In this document: in pieces, positions 5,710-5,784 of the stretch | Position numbering within the stretch: the first letter of the stretch is position 1 | Layout of the letters: each line of letters opens with the position of its first letter | Origin: JASFYU01 sp045046905 | Lineage (GTDB): Bacteria > Bacteroidota > Bacteroidia > Flavobacteriales > Flavobacteriaceae | Length of the DNA: 5,784 bases | Assembly: GCA_045046905.1 (NCBI GenBank) | Contig: JASFYU010000168.1 | Location: 1-5,784 of the forward strand | Direction of reading: 5' to 3' | Program-made: the position numbers and the translations under genes | Notes under the pieces: generated by a model | The model's input: only the letters and a program-made list of their open reading frames with translations | Database searches by the model: none | Told to the model about the DNA's origin: nothing

Positions 5710-5784
5710 ATGGAACATCTGAAACATTTACAGGGAAGTCTGATATTCAGCGGGCTAGGAATCGTATTATTGAGCCTATTCATC
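5710..5784 (+). CDS. N-terminus of a probable membrane protein (partial)
   Basis: An ATG 20 nt beyond the IS opens 25 codons to the window edge without a stop. After a short polar start (MEHLKHLQGS) comes an uninterrupted hydrophobic run, LIFSGLGIVLLSLFI, typical of a first transmembrane helix or an uncleaved signal anchor. No ribosome binding site is evident, as is common in Bacteroidota; the leader is AT-rich. The family cannot be assigned from 25 residues. Its promoter region is interrupted by the IS, so expression may be altered. Confidence 0.5.
   Translation, partial: MEHLKHLQGSLIFSGLGIVLLSLFI

Noticed and set aside
1..5784. tRNA, rRNA, CRISPR array, phage or defence genes
   Set aside because: No cloverleaf-like or rRNA-like segment, no regularly spaced repeats, and no matching protein motifs were seen on either strand.

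Overview
The window most likely comes from a member of the Bacteroidota, probably a marine or environmental Flavobacteriaceae-type bacterium. This is inferred from four things: AT-rich intergenic DNA, A-rich leaders without clear Shine-Dalgarno sites, matches to the Bacteroidota -7 promoter motif TAnnTTTG, and protein types (secreted Gfo/Idh/MocA oxidoreductase, DUF1080 lipoprotein, IS982 transposase) that are typical of that phylum. No species can be named from the sequence alone.

Positions 98-3566 (minus strand) hold a compact three-gene carbohydrate module. In transcription order it is an ExuT-like MFS transporter (2313-3566), a DUF1080/3-keto-disaccharide-hydrolase-type lipoprotein (1506-2279) and a Gfo/Idh/MocA oxidoreductase with a twin-arginine signal (98-1459). 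Gaps are 33 and 46 nt, so one operon is likely. The inferred scheme is that the oxidoreductase makes a 3-keto sugar or glycoside outside the cytoplasm, the DUF1080 protein cleaves it, and the MFS permease imports a product. The operon may continue past the left edge, where a possible start codon lies at 37-35.

A 115-nt divergent intergenic region (3567-3681) separates this operon from an AraC-family regulator on the plus strand (3682-4545). It contains three copies of the hexamer TGTCTA, two direct and 21 nt apart and one inverted, which makes a good candidate operator. The regulator probably controls the operon and itself.

To the right the DNA is rearranged. A 38-codon orphan C-terminal coding fragment lies on the minus strand (4574-4690). 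It is followed 14 nt later by an IS982-family insertion sequence (4705-5689) with perfect 16-bp terminal inverted repeats. Its transposase is doubly broken, by a nonsense codon at codon 8 and a frameshift near 5064, although the catalytic D-D-E residues remain. No convincing target duplication flanks it. The last 75 nt open a plus-strand gene for a probable membrane protein that runs off the window.

I see no RNA genes, CRISPR array, phage or defence genes, and no clearly novel system. The most informative unexplained items are the AraC half-site array, the orphan coding fragment, and an iterated 8-mer and hairpin at the left end of the IS that covers the transposase start codon.
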